From assembly GCF_014397245.1 (NCBI RefSeq), contig NZ_JACLHY010000007.1, positions 1 through 64,000 on the forward strand: a stretch of DNA of 64,000 nucleotides. Reading direction: 5' to 3'. Source of the stretch: Arenibacter arenosicollis (GTDB lineage: Bacteria; Bacteroidota; Bacteroidia; Flavobacteriales; Flavobacteriaceae). The notes below the pieces were generated by a model. It was not told the DNA's origin, did no database searches, and saw only the letters and a program-made list of their open reading frames with translations. The position numbers were made by a program, and so were the translations under genes. Shown here in pieces: positions 8,226-17,786 of this stretch; within the stretch, counting starts at the first letter, position 1; each line of letters starts with the position of its first letter.

Positions 8226-10280
8226 ATGATCAAAATCTTCCATATAATACCAAGAAACATTTGGTGCCTATTTTTAGGGATGCTGATACTGTCATCCTGT
8301 TCCAGCCCACAAACGGAGCATTATTATTTGGTGGTGGGAAATAAAGCAAACGAGGTAGAAATAAGTACTGCCGAAGATTTAAAGTCAGACCTATCAAAAG
8401 TGCTCGAACTGGAAGGCCGTATAATTTCCGATATTGATAATATTCCAAAAGGCACACCTACATTTATTTTGGGCACTCCCAAATCCAATAGTCTTATAGC
8501 CAGCTTGGTTAAAAAGAAAGCCATAATTCTTTCTGAAGATAATCCGGGACCAAGGGGAGGCATATGGCACAGAACAAAATTGAAAAATAAGCAGGAGGCC
8601 ATTGTTCTCGCCGGATCGGATGTACAAGGTTTTCAGTACGCCGTATACGACTATTCCAAAGAAATTTTGGGTATTGACCCTCTTGAATATTGGACAGGAA
8701 AGAAAGCTTTAAAGAAAACGAACTTGGATTTGGTCAATTTTGAAAATCGAAGAATTGCGCCTCCCAAAGTTCCCATTCTATGCTATTTCGAAAACGACGT
8801 GGATGAACTGGCCAATTACAGAGGCAAATTATTGGAGTACGACTGGGAAAGTTATACCCAAATGATCAACTCCCTTGTTAGACTACGTTACAACGCCATC
8901 CAATTTTTTGATATGTTGGGACGACCGGAATTTTTTATTCGTCCGGAATACAAAGAGCTAAATCCAAATTATCAAATAGACATAGAATATCTGGATAAGA
9001 TGATCGACTATGCCCACCGAAAAGGAATGAAAGTTCAGATAGATTTCGCTTTGGGATATCAAATTCATCCCATGTCTGAGGACAAGGCTACCTGTTGGAG
9101 GGATTATAAAGAGGAGTGGGTAAAGGCTTGGAAGTATTATTTGGAGGAGACTCCTCTAAAAAAGACAGACATATTTATACTGAGACCTAGACACCAGGTA
9201 TGGGATTGGGAATATGAAAGTACTTGTGGCGAGAATAAAATAGAGGTCTTCAATGACGTGTATAAGGTGTTTGGCGAATTGGTGGATCAATACAAACCCA
9301 ATGCGGATAAGGTATTGATCTGTTATTCCGATGGCATGGAGATGTGGAACGACGGATTTAGGCCTCCAAAAGATTGGATAGTGGCCTGGTCCGATGATGG
9401 TTTTGGCAACTTTGAACATTTGCCCAATACCACCGATGGCTACAATTTTGGAACTTATATGCATGCCGGTTTTTGGTTGAACCACACTGTACACAACCCA
9501 TACCCTGAGACAGTGGAAACGGTAATGAAAAATATGTTCCAAGAATATGGTGCGGATAAATATTGCCTGGTAAACGGACAGAATTTTAGGCCATTCCTAA
9601 TTAATTTGGAAGCCTATAGTGCTGTTTGTGAAGATCCCGACAGTTTTAATTATGACGATTTCTATAAGCAATGGACCAAAAGATATTTCAAGGAAAATCA
9701 GCGAGAATCTGCCATAACCTCAATGAAATTGCTGCACCAAGCTCAAGAAGGAAGAATAGGTTACGTACAGCATTTATGGGAAATACGGGAGGCTATTTCA
9801 TACCTGTCGGATTCCCCAATTCAAAGACCTGGGAAAACTCCGGTACCACATGATTTTAAAAGGGTTGAAAATGACCTGGTGCATGTGAAAAAAACTCAGA
9901 ATTATATTCAACAATCTCTGGAGGCAGCCGAAAAAGGACTGGATAAAAAAGACTTGGAAGCTGATTTCTATTACTCATATGTCTATCTGCCAGCTCTTCT
10001 TTACAACGACCTAATCTCGTTTGAAGTCACATTACATAATATGGCCTTATTGAAAAAACAATATGAGGATACTGGAAAAAAAGTATACATAAAACAGGCC
10101 TTGGACCAATGGCTTGAGATAAATAAAAAATTAGAGGTCATTTATCAAAATAGGAACGTAGGGGACAAGGATATAAAATGGGACAAGTGGTACTCACCAC
10201 AAATCCGCAGACCAAATAATGGCTTTCCTACTATAGAAATGCTAACCGCAATTAAAGTAAATTTAGAGGCTAAATTATAA
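8226..10280 (+). CDS. GH115-like (alpha-glucuronidase-related) lipoprotein
   Basis: A 684-residue exported protein. ATG 8226 gives a clean lipoprotein signal ending LSSCSSP. An in-frame ATG at 8181 would add 15 residues. The N-terminal domain (LVVGNKANEVEIS; FILGTPKSNSLIASL; IVLAGSDVQGFQYAVYDYSK) resembles the Rossmann-like domain of GH115/GH67 alpha-glucuronidases. The middle part (SYTQMINSLVRLRYNAIQFF; KGMKVQIDFALGYQIHPM; SDDGFGNFEHLP; NMFQEYGADKYCLVNGQNFRP) follows the GH115 barrel pattern. It is shorter than usual GH115 enzymes (about 800-1000 residues) and seems to lack their C-terminal beta domain. It probably removes uronic acid or a similar side group. The gene ends 10 bases before the GH92 gene. 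Confidence 0.7.
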   Translation: MIKIFHIIPRNIWCLFLGMLILSSCSSPQTEHYYLVVGNKANEVEISTAEDLKSDLSKVLELEGRIISDIDNIPKGTPTFILGTPKSNSLIASLVKKKAIILSEDNPGPRGGIWHRTKLKNKQEAIVLAGSDVQGFQYAVYDYSKEILGIDPLEYWTGKKALKKTNLDLVNFENRRIAPPKVPILCYFENDVDELANYRGKLLEYDWESYTQMINSLVRLRYNAIQFFDMLGRPEFFIRPEYKELNPNYQIDIEYLDKMIDYAHRKGMKVQIDFALGYQIHPMSEDKATCWRDYKEEWVKAWKYYLEETPLKKTDIFILRPRHQVWDWEYESTCGENKIEVFNDVYKVFGELVDQYKPNADKVLICYSDGMEMWNDGFRPPKDWIVAWSDDGFGNFEHLPNTTDGYNFGTYMHAGFWLNHTVHNPYPETVETVMKNMFQEYGADKYCLVNGQNFRPFLINLEAYSAVCEDPDSFNYDDFYKQWTKRYFKENQRESAITSMKLLHQAQEGRIGYVQHLWEIREAISYLSDSPIQRPGKTPVPHDFKRVENDLVHVKKTQNYIQQSLEAAEKGLDKKDLEADFYYSYVYLPALLYNDLISFEVTLHNMALLKKQYEDTGKKVYIKQALDQWLEINKKLEVIYQNRNVGDKDIKWDKWYSPQIRRPNNGFPTIEMLTAIKVNLEAKL

Positions 10281-10290
10281 AAGTGTACAT

Positions 10291-12597
10291 ATGAAAAAGT
10301 TTTATTCGGGACTTATTATAGGATTACTAACGGCAATGATGTGCTACTCCTGTAAAACGGAACAAGCACCTTCCCAAAATTTAAGTCCAAATGCTACATC
10401 AGCTGTAGATTTGGTTTATCCACATCTCGATTCCGAGAACTCTAGGTGGTTCTTTTTTTCCTCGGCCTCCAGACCTTTTGGCATGGTGAATTTAAGTCCA
10501 GACACAGAACTTAAGGGTGCATGGGGTAGTGGATATAGATATAAAACAGATACCATTAAAGGATTTAGCCATGTGCACGGTTGGCAGATATCAGGGCTTT
10601 CGGTGATGCCTGTAAGTATTACCCCTGAAAACAAGACTACGATATACAAAGATTTTTATTCCAAATTTAATCACGATGCGGAGAAGGTTTCTCCTGGTTA
10701 TCATTATGTGGAAATGGAACGCCAAGGGATAACCGCGGAGCTCACCAGTACCAAAAGGGTGGGATTCCACAAATACTCCTTTCCAAAAAATGGAAGTCCG
10801 GCAATACTTTTTAACCTTAACACCCTTTTGGGGCCTAATGGAAATGTAAATGGGACCTTAGAGAAAATTGGAAACAAAACTCTTTCCGGAGAGCTGGAAA
10901 TGACCCCAACCCATAGGCGCCCAAAACCCTTCAAACTCTTTTTTAAAATAGAATTGGACTCGGAAATCAGCGCTATTGCTCAAGACCCGGATACCGGTAA
11001 TTATTTAGTCTTCACAGATGAAAATAACCGGAATGTATTAATGAAAGCCGCTATCTCGTATACTTCCACTGCAAATGCCACTACCAATATGGATTCGGAA
11101 TTAAACCACTGGGACTTCCAAAAGGTGGTGGACGATTCCAAAGCGGAATGGAATGGGTTTCTGGGTAGAATTAAAATTGAAGGAGGTTCAGAAACACAAC
11201 AACGAAGATTTTATACGGACCTATGGCACGCCTTGCAAGGTAGAAGGGTAATAAGTGACTTTAATGGGGCCTATCCCGATAATACGGGAGATAACTTAAG
11301 AATAGGGCAAATACCCTTGGATGCATCCGGAAAACCAAAATTTAATCATTACAACTCCGATTCCTTTTGGGGTGCTCAATGGACCATTAATACGCTGTGG
11401 GGGCTAGCTTACCCCGATATTATGGAAGATTTTGTTCATTCGCTTATTCAATATTATAAAGACGGTGGTTTAGTTCCACGAGGACCATCAGGCGGTAATT
11501 ACACCTATGTTATGACTGGTGCCTCGTCTACTCCTTTTATAGTTAGCGCCATACAGAAAGGAATTATTAAGGAAGATCTTGAAGCAATATATCAGGCTTT
11601 AAAGAAAAACCATATGCCAGGAGGAATTATGGAAAAGGCCGGTTATGAACACAAAACGGCCCTTGGTGGAGGATTTAAGTATTATTTAAAAGACGGCTAC
11701 GTACCTTATCCGATTCCCGAAGGTAAATTTGGTGGACATCAGGATGGCGCAAGCCTTACCTTGGAGTACGCCTATCAAGACTGGACTTTAGCCCAATTAG
11801 CTGAAAAACTTGGTCATAAGGACGACTATGATATGCTTATGCTTCGTTCCAAGAATTATAAAAATGTGTTTGATAAGGCTGTGGGCTGGATGAGGCCCAA
11901 GGATGTGGATGGTGTATGGTTCAAGAATTATGACCCTTACGAACACGAACACGGATTTATAGAATCCAATGGAGCACAATCCACATGGTTCGTACCCCAT
12001 GATATTGGCGGCTTGGCAGAACTAATGGGCGGTAAGGAAAAGGCTGTGGAAAAGTTAAACGAACAATTCGAGACTGCAGAAAAATTAGGATTTGCGGCAG
12101 GTAATTCGCATGCACAGGAATTACACCCGGAATATAGACGTGTTCCTATTAATTACGGAAATCAACCGTCCATTCAAACTGCCTTTGTTTTTAATAAGTT
12201 AGACAGGCCCGATCTTACACAATACTGGTCGAGAAAAGTGGTAGGCAAAGTATTTAGCGGCCTCTCACCGGCAACAGGCTATAATGGAGATGAAGACCAA
12301 GGTCTTATGGGAAGTTTGGCAGTGCTAATGAAAATGGGTCTTTTTCAAATGAACGGAGGAACGGAAAATGATCCGGTTTATGAATTGGGCAGTCCTCTTT
12401 TTGATCGGATAGAGATTAGTCTTCATCCCGATTATTATTCGGGAAAGACGTTTTCCATAAAATCAAAAAATAATGGTCAGGACCAATGGTCCATAAAAAA
12501 TGCCAGCCTGGACAATGAGGTATTAAATGGTTTTTCTGTTAAGCACTCACGAGTGGTAAAAGGCGGAGAACTGGAATTGGAACTTGGAGGGGAGTAA
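10291..12597 (+). CDS. GH92-family glycosidase (alpha-mannosidase type), divergent lipoprotein
   Basis: A 768-residue lipoprotein with lipobox MCYSC. It has the GH92 layout: VYPHLDSENSRWFFFSSASRPFGMVNLSPDT-type N-terminal domain, then an (alpha/alpha)6 barrel with RFYTDLWHALQGRRV and FWGAQWTINTLWGLAYPD. The likely catalytic-acid region FIESNGAQSTWFVPHD (about 555-570) keeps the Glu of the canonical TEGNAWQYxWFVPHD. Other usually conserved motifs are altered: GFSHVHGWQISG (near 90) for GFSHTHLSG, YGNQPSIQ (near 622) for GNEPSHH, and NGDEDQGLMG (near 664) for GNDDxGQMS. GH92 enzymes are calcium-dependent exo-alpha-mannosidases. The changes suggest another linkage or sugar, or weakened catalysis. 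Confidence 0.85.
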   Translation: MKKFYSGLIIGLLTAMMCYSCKTEQAPSQNLSPNATSAVDLVYPHLDSENSRWFFFSSASRPFGMVNLSPDTELKGAWGSGYRYKTDTIKGFSHVHGWQISGLSVMPVSITPENKTTIYKDFYSKFNHDAEKVSPGYHYVEMERQGITAELTSTKRVGFHKYSFPKNGSPAILFNLNTLLGPNGNVNGTLEKIGNKTLSGELEMTPTHRRPKPFKLFFKIELDSEISAIAQDPDTGNYLVFTDENNRNVLMKAAISYTSTANATTNMDSELNHWDFQKVVDDSKAEWNGFLGRIKIEGGSETQQRRFYTDLWHALQGRRVISDFNGAYPDNTGDNLRIGQIPLDASGKPKFNHYNSDSFWGAQWTINTLWGLAYPDIMEDFVHSLIQYYKDGGLVPRGPSGGNYTYVMTGASSTPFIVSAIQKGIIKEDLEAIYQALKKNHMPGGIMEKAGYEHKTALGGGFKYYLKDGYVPYPIPEGKFGGHQDGASLTLEYAYQDWTLAQLAEKLGHKDDYDMLMLRSKNYKNVFDKAVGWMRPKDVDGVWFKNYDPYEHEHGFIESNGAQSTWFVPHDIGGLAELMGGKEKAVEKLNEQFETAEKLGFAAGNSHAQELHPEYRRVPINYGNQPSIQTAFVFNKLDRPDLTQYWSRKVVGKVFSGLSPATGYNGDEDQGLMGSLAVLMKMGLFQMNGGTENDPVYELGSPLFDRIEISLHPDYYSGKTFSIKSKNNGQDQWSIKNASLDNEVLNGFSVKHSRVVKGGELELELGGE

Positions 12598-12706
12598 GCC
12601 CTCCTAGTTCTGCTATGCCGCAAATTTAAAAAAGGCTTCAATTTTAGTGGCCAAAGCAAGTGGTCCTTAATTAGCGTATCTTGCAATAAATTAAAATCGT
12701 TTTCCT

Positions 12707-15700
12707 TTGAAAGGCATCATTAGCCATATTATACTTTATATTTTTTCAATTTGGGGTCTGTTTTCGCAGACCATCCAGTTTGAACATTATAATGATGCCA
12801 ACGGACTTTCGCACAATTCTGTAAGACATATTGTCCAAGATAAAAATGGTTTTCTATGGTTGGGTACTTTTTCTGGTCTAAATAGATTCGACGGATATCA
12901 GATTAAATCCTTTATGAGTTCTTCCTCAGTTGCCAATACCATCCCCAATGATGATATCACAGCCTTGGAATATGACGAAGAATCCAATAATTTATGGATA
13001 GGTACTCGGAATGGGTTAACCTTGTTGGACATCGACACCCAAGAATTCACTACTTTTTTACCAAACGCCAAGGACGCCCATAGTTTACAGGACCATGAAA
13101 TACGGTCCGTACATATAGATCGTTTTAATCAAATTTGGGTGGGTACCAAAAATAAGGGACTTTTTGTATACCATCAGGATCAACATATTTTTGAAAAAAT
13201 AGAATTACAAGGTTTTGAGTATATCAAAGAGATCTTTGAGGATTCCAAAGGCCAACTATGGATTGGAAGTTACGGAACGGCCGGAGTGGCCAAAATTACT
13301 TTGGACAATGTGGGAAACCCTGTAAAAATAGACACTTACACCCTAAACGTTCCTAATTCAAAAGAAATTAATCCCTACGTGAATTTTATCTATCAAAATT
13401 CCAATTTGGATATTTTTGTAGGTAGTAGACAAGGTTTATACAAGTTCAATGAAGAATCCAACCAATTTACAAACTTATATATAAAAGATGTAAAAACTAG
13501 GGACAAACTGGGTCCTTATTTCATCTCCATTGCTCGAGCACCGGACGGCAAATACTGGCTGGGTACCTTAGGAGGTATTTTGGTCGTGGATAATCTTGAG
13601 GACATCACGGAAGAAAATTACGAATGGTATTATTCGGAATTATCCAATAGTGACTCCCTAATAGATGATCTTGTATATGAACTTTATTTTGATGAGTTGG
13701 GCTTGTTGTGGATAGGAACCGAAAACGGTCTGGATAAATATGACCCCTTTAGCAATCAATTTAGGGTAAATAAGGGCATATCCAAGTATTTGGATAATCA
13801 GGTACCGCGAATTAGAGGTTTTTCCAAAACTTTTGATGACAAGGTGATTGTGGCTACTAGGCACAACGGACTATTTGTGGTTGAAGATGATAATTCCTGT
13901 TCGTCCTGCCAAAGGGTATTATCCTTACACCAAAGTGGCCATGATATTGCCAGTATATTTTCCACAAATGGTATAATATTTTACTGTGGACTATGGAACG
14001 GAAAAATTTTGATTTATGATTATCCGGCCAATACTTCAAAAGTCGTTGAAATTGGTTTAGGTACAGCACCTATATTGGCATTCGCCAACCTTGGTAACAA
14101 CCAGATGGCTATTGGCTCACATGGAGAAGGGTCCATAATTTTCAATACGGAACTGGACCTACCAGAAAAATCCGAGGGTATTCTGCTATCTTCCCGTGAA
14201 ATAAATCAGATTGCTGTAGATTCAATAGGATCACTTTGGTATGCTACACAAACAGGAATCATAAAGTATGACCCCCTAACCAATAAAGCAAAGGTATACA
14301 ATCCAAATTTGGAAGGTAAAACTGGATTGTCGCATGGAAATGTAAGTGATGTAGCTATTGATCGTTCAGGAAACATATGGGCGGCCACTAGAAAAGGCCT
14401 GGACTACTACGATTCCAGTTTGGATAACTTTATACCTGTAATGGAACCCAAAGATTTAAATGGTACCTGGATAACGAATGTGGTTACGGACAATAAAGAT
14501 CATTTGTGGCTAAACATGAATAATAACCGTTTGGCCAGGTACAATACAGTTTCGAAGGAACTAAACATGTACTATACGGATAGTGGAAACAGGTTGGATA
14601 TATTTAGTTCCAGAGGTTTTTATTACGCCAGTGATGACCATATGTATCTGGCAGGGAAGGACGGAATCATAAGCTTTTCCCCAAAAAACCTTAAGGACAA
14701 TGACAAATCCCCCCCTCCTGTAATCACTGATATTCGAATACAGAATAATGAAATTGAGGTAGGAGATGTACTCAATGATCAATTAATTCTAAAAGAGGAC
14801 ATTAACAAGGGGCGGACATTGATTCTAGAACATGATAACAAAAACTTTTCACTAACCTTCTCACATCCATCCTATACTAATGAACGTTTCAACAAATACA
14901 GCTATAGGCTAGTGGGATTTGATAATCAGTGGACCACTGTAGATATAAGACAACGAACCGTTCAATACACCAATCTTTTTTTTGGGGACTATGGCTTTGA
15001 GGTAAGGGCTATGAATAGTCATGGCGTCTGGAGTCCTATTTCCACTTATAACATAAAAATTCTTCCTCCATTCTGGTTAACCTATAAGGCGCTCTTACTG
15101 GCTTTATTAGTTATTTCTGTAGTGTTCTATTTTGTGAGGAAACAAATTAGGGCCAGATTAATTCTAAAACAGGAGTTGTTGTTGGAAAAGGTAAAAAGAG
15201 AACGGGATGAGAAACTGAACAATGAAAAACTTAAATTTTTCACCAATATATCGCACGAGCTAAGAACCCCTTTGACCCTCATATTAGGTCCCGCAAAACA
15301 ATTGATTGAGGAAGGAAAAGAATCTGGCAACCAATTCCAGCAAAGCCGGTTCAATCTAATCCACCAAAATGCCAACAGACTTTTAAACCTAGTGAATCAA
15401 GTACTTGATTTTCGTAGGGCACAATCGGGTGAATTACTATTGAAAGTCACTAAAACCAATATTTTTCAACGAACTACAAATACTTTTAGATCTTTTCAGG
15501 AACTGGCAGATGATAAGAAAATCAACTTTAATATCGTCTGCGACAATCAGGATATAGAAGGCTATTTAGACTGGGACAAGTATGATAAGATACTGTACAA
15601 TTTATTATCCAATGCATTGAAATTCACCCACAAATATGGACACGTAGACCTATTTGTAAATACGCATCGGGAGAACAATCAACAAAAATTGGTAGTAGAA

Positions 15701-16765
15701 GTCAGCGACGATGGTATTGGAATTCCCAAAGAGAGTCAAGCAAAAATATTTTCTAGATTTTTTCAAGCCTCCAATAGTAAGGAAAATAATACGGGCTCCG
15801 GTATTGGTTTGTCCCTGGTAAAGGCATTGGTGGAATTGCACAAGGGTACCATAGAGGTAGAGAGTGAGCTAGAAAAAGGCAGTACTTTCACATTAAAAAT
15901 TCCTATTTCCAAGAAAGCCTATTTAGAGGATGAAATTTTTGAGGTGGTAAAGCCCGATACTCCAGAGGCATCTCCCCAACTAATAACAGCTAAAAAGATA
16001 ATTCAAAGTACCCACCTAAAAGAAAGGATACTAATCATTGAAGACAATGTTGAATTGCGAAATTATTTAGTGGAGTACCTTTCGGACCATTACAAGGTTT
16101 TTGAAGCGGAAAATGGTAAAGTGGGCCTTGAACAATGTAGAAAAGTAAAACCTGTACTATGCATAGCCGATATTATGATGCCGGAAATGGATGGACTGGA
16201 ATTCTGTAAAATATTAAAGAACGATGACGATATAAGTCATGTACCCGTTATTTTATTGACTGCACTTTCGGACAGTGATGATAAAATTCGAGGGTATAGC
16301 AGTGGTGCCGATGGGTATTTGGTAAAGCCCTTTGAACCTTCCTTGTTAAAAACGAGAATTGAGAACATCATAAAATCGCGAATGGAGCTGAAAAATAAAT
16401 TTTCAGGAGAAGTGGAAAGTGAGGTTACCACTTTGACACACTCGCCCGCTGATGAACTGTTCATGGAGAAACTCACACAATTGATCGAAGATGATATGAG
16501 TAACCTGGAGCTTAATACCTCCTTTTTGTGTCATGAATTAGGCATGAGCTCTTCCAAATTATACAGAAAAATTAAGGAGATAACTGATTTGGCTCCAAAT
16601 GAATTTATCAGGACCATTAGGCTTAAAAAGGCGGCACATTTACTAAATACCAAAAAATATAATGTCAGTGAGGTAACTGGCCTAGTAGGATTTAACGACC
16701 CTTTATATTTTAGTAGATGTTTTAAAAAGCAATTTGGTTACCCTCCAAGTAATCTCATCAAGTAA
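12707..16765 (+). CDS. Hybrid two-component system sensor kinase/response regulator (HTCS) of the PUL
   Basis: A 1352-residue single-chain signalling protein from a TTG start. After a signal sequence come two beta-propeller halves of repeated periplasmic WLGT/LWIGT blades (about 20-700), and a Y_Y_Y domain (about 705-785). One membrane helix follows (about 790-812). Then come a HisKA domain with His850 in NISHELRTPLTL, a HATPase with NLLSNALKF, DDGIGIP and GSGIGLSL, a receiver domain with Asp1155 in CIADIMMPEMDGLEF, and an AraC-type helix-turn-helix (about 1250-1352, ending YFSRCFKKQFGYPPSNLIK). HTCS proteins bind oligosaccharides from the PUL substrate in the periplasm and activate their susC gene. 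All key residues are present. Confidence 0.95.
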   Translation: MKGIISHIILYIFSIWGLFSQTIQFEHYNDANGLSHNSVRHIVQDKNGFLWLGTFSGLNRFDGYQIKSFMSSSSVANTIPNDDITALEYDEESNNLWIGTRNGLTLLDIDTQEFTTFLPNAKDAHSLQDHEIRSVHIDRFNQIWVGTKNKGLFVYHQDQHIFEKIELQGFEYIKEIFEDSKGQLWIGSYGTAGVAKITLDNVGNPVKIDTYTLNVPNSKEINPYVNFIYQNSNLDIFVGSRQGLYKFNEESNQFTNLYIKDVKTRDKLGPYFISIARAPDGKYWLGTLGGILVVDNLEDITEENYEWYYSELSNSDSLIDDLVYELYFDELGLLWIGTENGLDKYDPFSNQFRVNKGISKYLDNQVPRIRGFSKTFDDKVIVATRHNGLFVVEDDNSCSSCQRVLSLHQSGHDIASIFSTNGIIFYCGLWNGKILIYDYPANTSKVVEIGLGTAPILAFANLGNNQMAIGSHGEGSIIFNTELDLPEKSEGILLSSREINQIAVDSIGSLWYATQTGIIKYDPLTNKAKVYNPNLEGKTGLSHGNVSDVAIDRSGNIWAATRKGLDYYDSSLDNFIPVMEPKDLNGTWITNVVTDNKDHLWLNMNNNRLARYNTVSKELNMYYTDSGNRLDIFSSRGFYYASDDHMYLAGKDGIISFSPKNLKDNDKSPPPVITDIRIQNNEIEVGDVLNDQLILKEDINKGRTLILEHDNKNFSLTFSHPSYTNERFNKYSYRLVGFDNQWTTVDIRQRTVQYTNLFFGDYGFEVRAMNSHGVWSPISTYNIKILPPFWLTYKALLLALLVISVVFYFVRKQIRARLILKQELLLEKVKRERDEKLNNEKLKFFTNISHELRTPLTLILGPAKQLIEEGKESGNQFQQSRFNLIHQNANRLLNLVNQVLDFRRAQSGELLLKVTKTNIFQRTTNTFRSFQELADDKKINFNIVCDNQDIEGYLDWDKYDKILYNLLSNALKFTHKYGHVDLFVNTHRENNQQKLVVEVSDDGIGIPKESQAKIFSRFFQASNSKENNTGSGIGLSLVKALVELHKGTIEVESELEKGSTFTLKIPISKKAYLEDEIFEVVKPDTPEASPQLITAKKIIQSTHLKERILIIEDNVELRNYLVEYLSDHYKVFEAENGKVGLEQCRKVKPVLCIADIMMPEMDGLEFCKILKNDDDISHVPVILLTALSDSDDKIRGYSSGADGYLVKPFEPSLLKTRIENIIKSRMELKNKFSGEVESEVTTLTHSPADELFMEKLTQLIEDDMSNLELNTSFLCHELGMSSSKLYRKIKEITDLAPNEFIRTIRLKKAAHLLNTKKYNVSEVTGLVGFNDPLYFSRCFKKQFGYPPSNLIK

Positions 16766-16820
16766 AGTTGTCAGATATTTACAAAATGCCGGGTTACCAA
16801 ATAATTCACTTCAATAAAGG

Positions 16821-16848
16821 AAACATATCCAAACCCTTGGATATGTTT
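16821..16848 (+). terminator. Perfect 12-bp hairpin after the HTCS gene
   Basis: The arms aaacatatccaa and ttggatatgttt flank a 4-base loop (accc), 55 bases after the HTCS stop. There is no strong T-run, so it may be a weak terminator or an RNA-end stabiliser. Confidence 0.45.
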
Positions 16849-16883
16849 AAGTAATATTGCTATATTTAGTATTCAAATAATTT

Positions 16884-16898
16884 ACGTAATATTTACGT
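16884..16898. promoter_or_regulatory. Palindrome upstream of the DUF1080 gene
   Basis: acgtaa-tat-ttacgt is a perfect 6-bp inverted repeat with a 3-base centre, 17 bases before the ATG at 16916. This is operator-like placement over the leader or promoter. No regulator is identified. Confidence 0.35.
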
Positions 16899-16915
16899 TT
16901 AAATCCTTTAGTAAT

Positions 16916-17704
16916 ATGAATTCCAAGACTATTTTCCTTTTCCTATTAGCTATTTCTTTTTCTTTGCAAATAGGAGCACAAAACAAACATATTAGCACTC
17001 CTCCCGAAGTATCACCTATGCCCATGAAGGCAGAAATGACAGAAATATGGGAGCCAGAAGTAAGTGTAGTGACTCCTGCAAAAACATTGGGAGACGCCCC
17101 TTCGGATGCTATAATTTTATTTGATGGCACAAACTTGGATCAATGGGTAAAACAAAAAGATAATGCACAACCTGCTCCATGGAAAATTGTAGACAATAAC
17201 CATATGGAAGTAGTTCCAGGTTCTGGAGGTATAAGTACAAAGATGAAATTTGGCGACTGCCAGATTCACATAGAATTTAGTGCTCCGGATGTGGTGGAAG
17301 GTTCAAGCCAGGGTAGGGGCAATAGCGGATTATTTTTGCAGAACAGATATGAATTGCAAATATTGGATTCTTACAATAACCGCACCTATAGAAACGGACA
17401 GGCAGCCAGTATTTATAAGGATCATGCACCCTTGGTAAATGCCATGCGCGGTCCATTGGAATGGAACACTTACGACGTAATTTATACGGCTCCTAGATTT
17501 AAAAAAGATGGCCGATTGGATGCCAAAGCGAGGATTACGGTTCTACACAACGGTGTTCTAGTACAAAATAATGTAGAGATTAGCGGTAACACCTATTATA
17601 TTGGTTTGCATGATTATCCATCTCCCCATGGCGATGATGTACTTTCTCTACAGGATCACGGCAACAAAACCCAATTCAGAAACATCTGGGTAAGACCCTT
17701 GTAG
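16916..17704 (+). CDS. Secreted DUF1080 (3-keto-disaccharide hydrolase-like) protein
   Basis: A 262-residue protein with a Sec signal peptide (MNSKTIFLFLLAISFSLQ, cleavage near IGAQ). The rest is one DUF1080/LamG-like beta-sandwich: IILFDGTNLDQWV, KFGDCQIHIEFSAPD, GRGNSGLFLQNRYELQILDS, PLEWNTYDVIYTAPRF, HNGVLVQNNVEI and FRNIWVRPL. All are standard positions for this family, which shares a fold with GH16 enzymes. Some DUF1080 proteins are described as 3-keto-glycoside hydrolases. The residues do not reveal the substrate. It lies next to the PUL with its own upstream region, so it may be an accessory member. It converges on ribB. Confidence 0.85.
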   Translation: MNSKTIFLFLLAISFSLQIGAQNKHISTPPEVSPMPMKAEMTEIWEPEVSVVTPAKTLGDAPSDAIILFDGTNLDQWVKQKDNAQPAPWKIVDNNHMEVVPGSGGISTKMKFGDCQIHIEFSAPDVVEGSSQGRGNSGLFLQNRYELQILDSYNNRTYRNGQAASIYKDHAPLVNAMRGPLEWNTYDVIYTAPRFKKDGRLDAKARITVLHNGVLVQNNVEISGNTYYIGLHDYPSPHGDDVLSLQDHGNKTQFRNIWVRPL

Positions 17705-17728
17705 GTCGGAACTACCTTGAGCCAAAAT

Positions 17729-17766
17729 AAAATGCCGAAGGAAATTGATCCCTCGGCATTTATTAT
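17729..17766. terminator. Bidirectional terminator between DUF1080 gene and ribB
   Basis: The arms aatgccga and tcggcatt, extended by partial pairing, form a hairpin with an A-run on the left and a T-run on the right. It lies between two convergent genes and can serve both. Confidence 0.8.
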
Positions 17767-17786
17767 TTAAGATTTATTCGTTCTTA

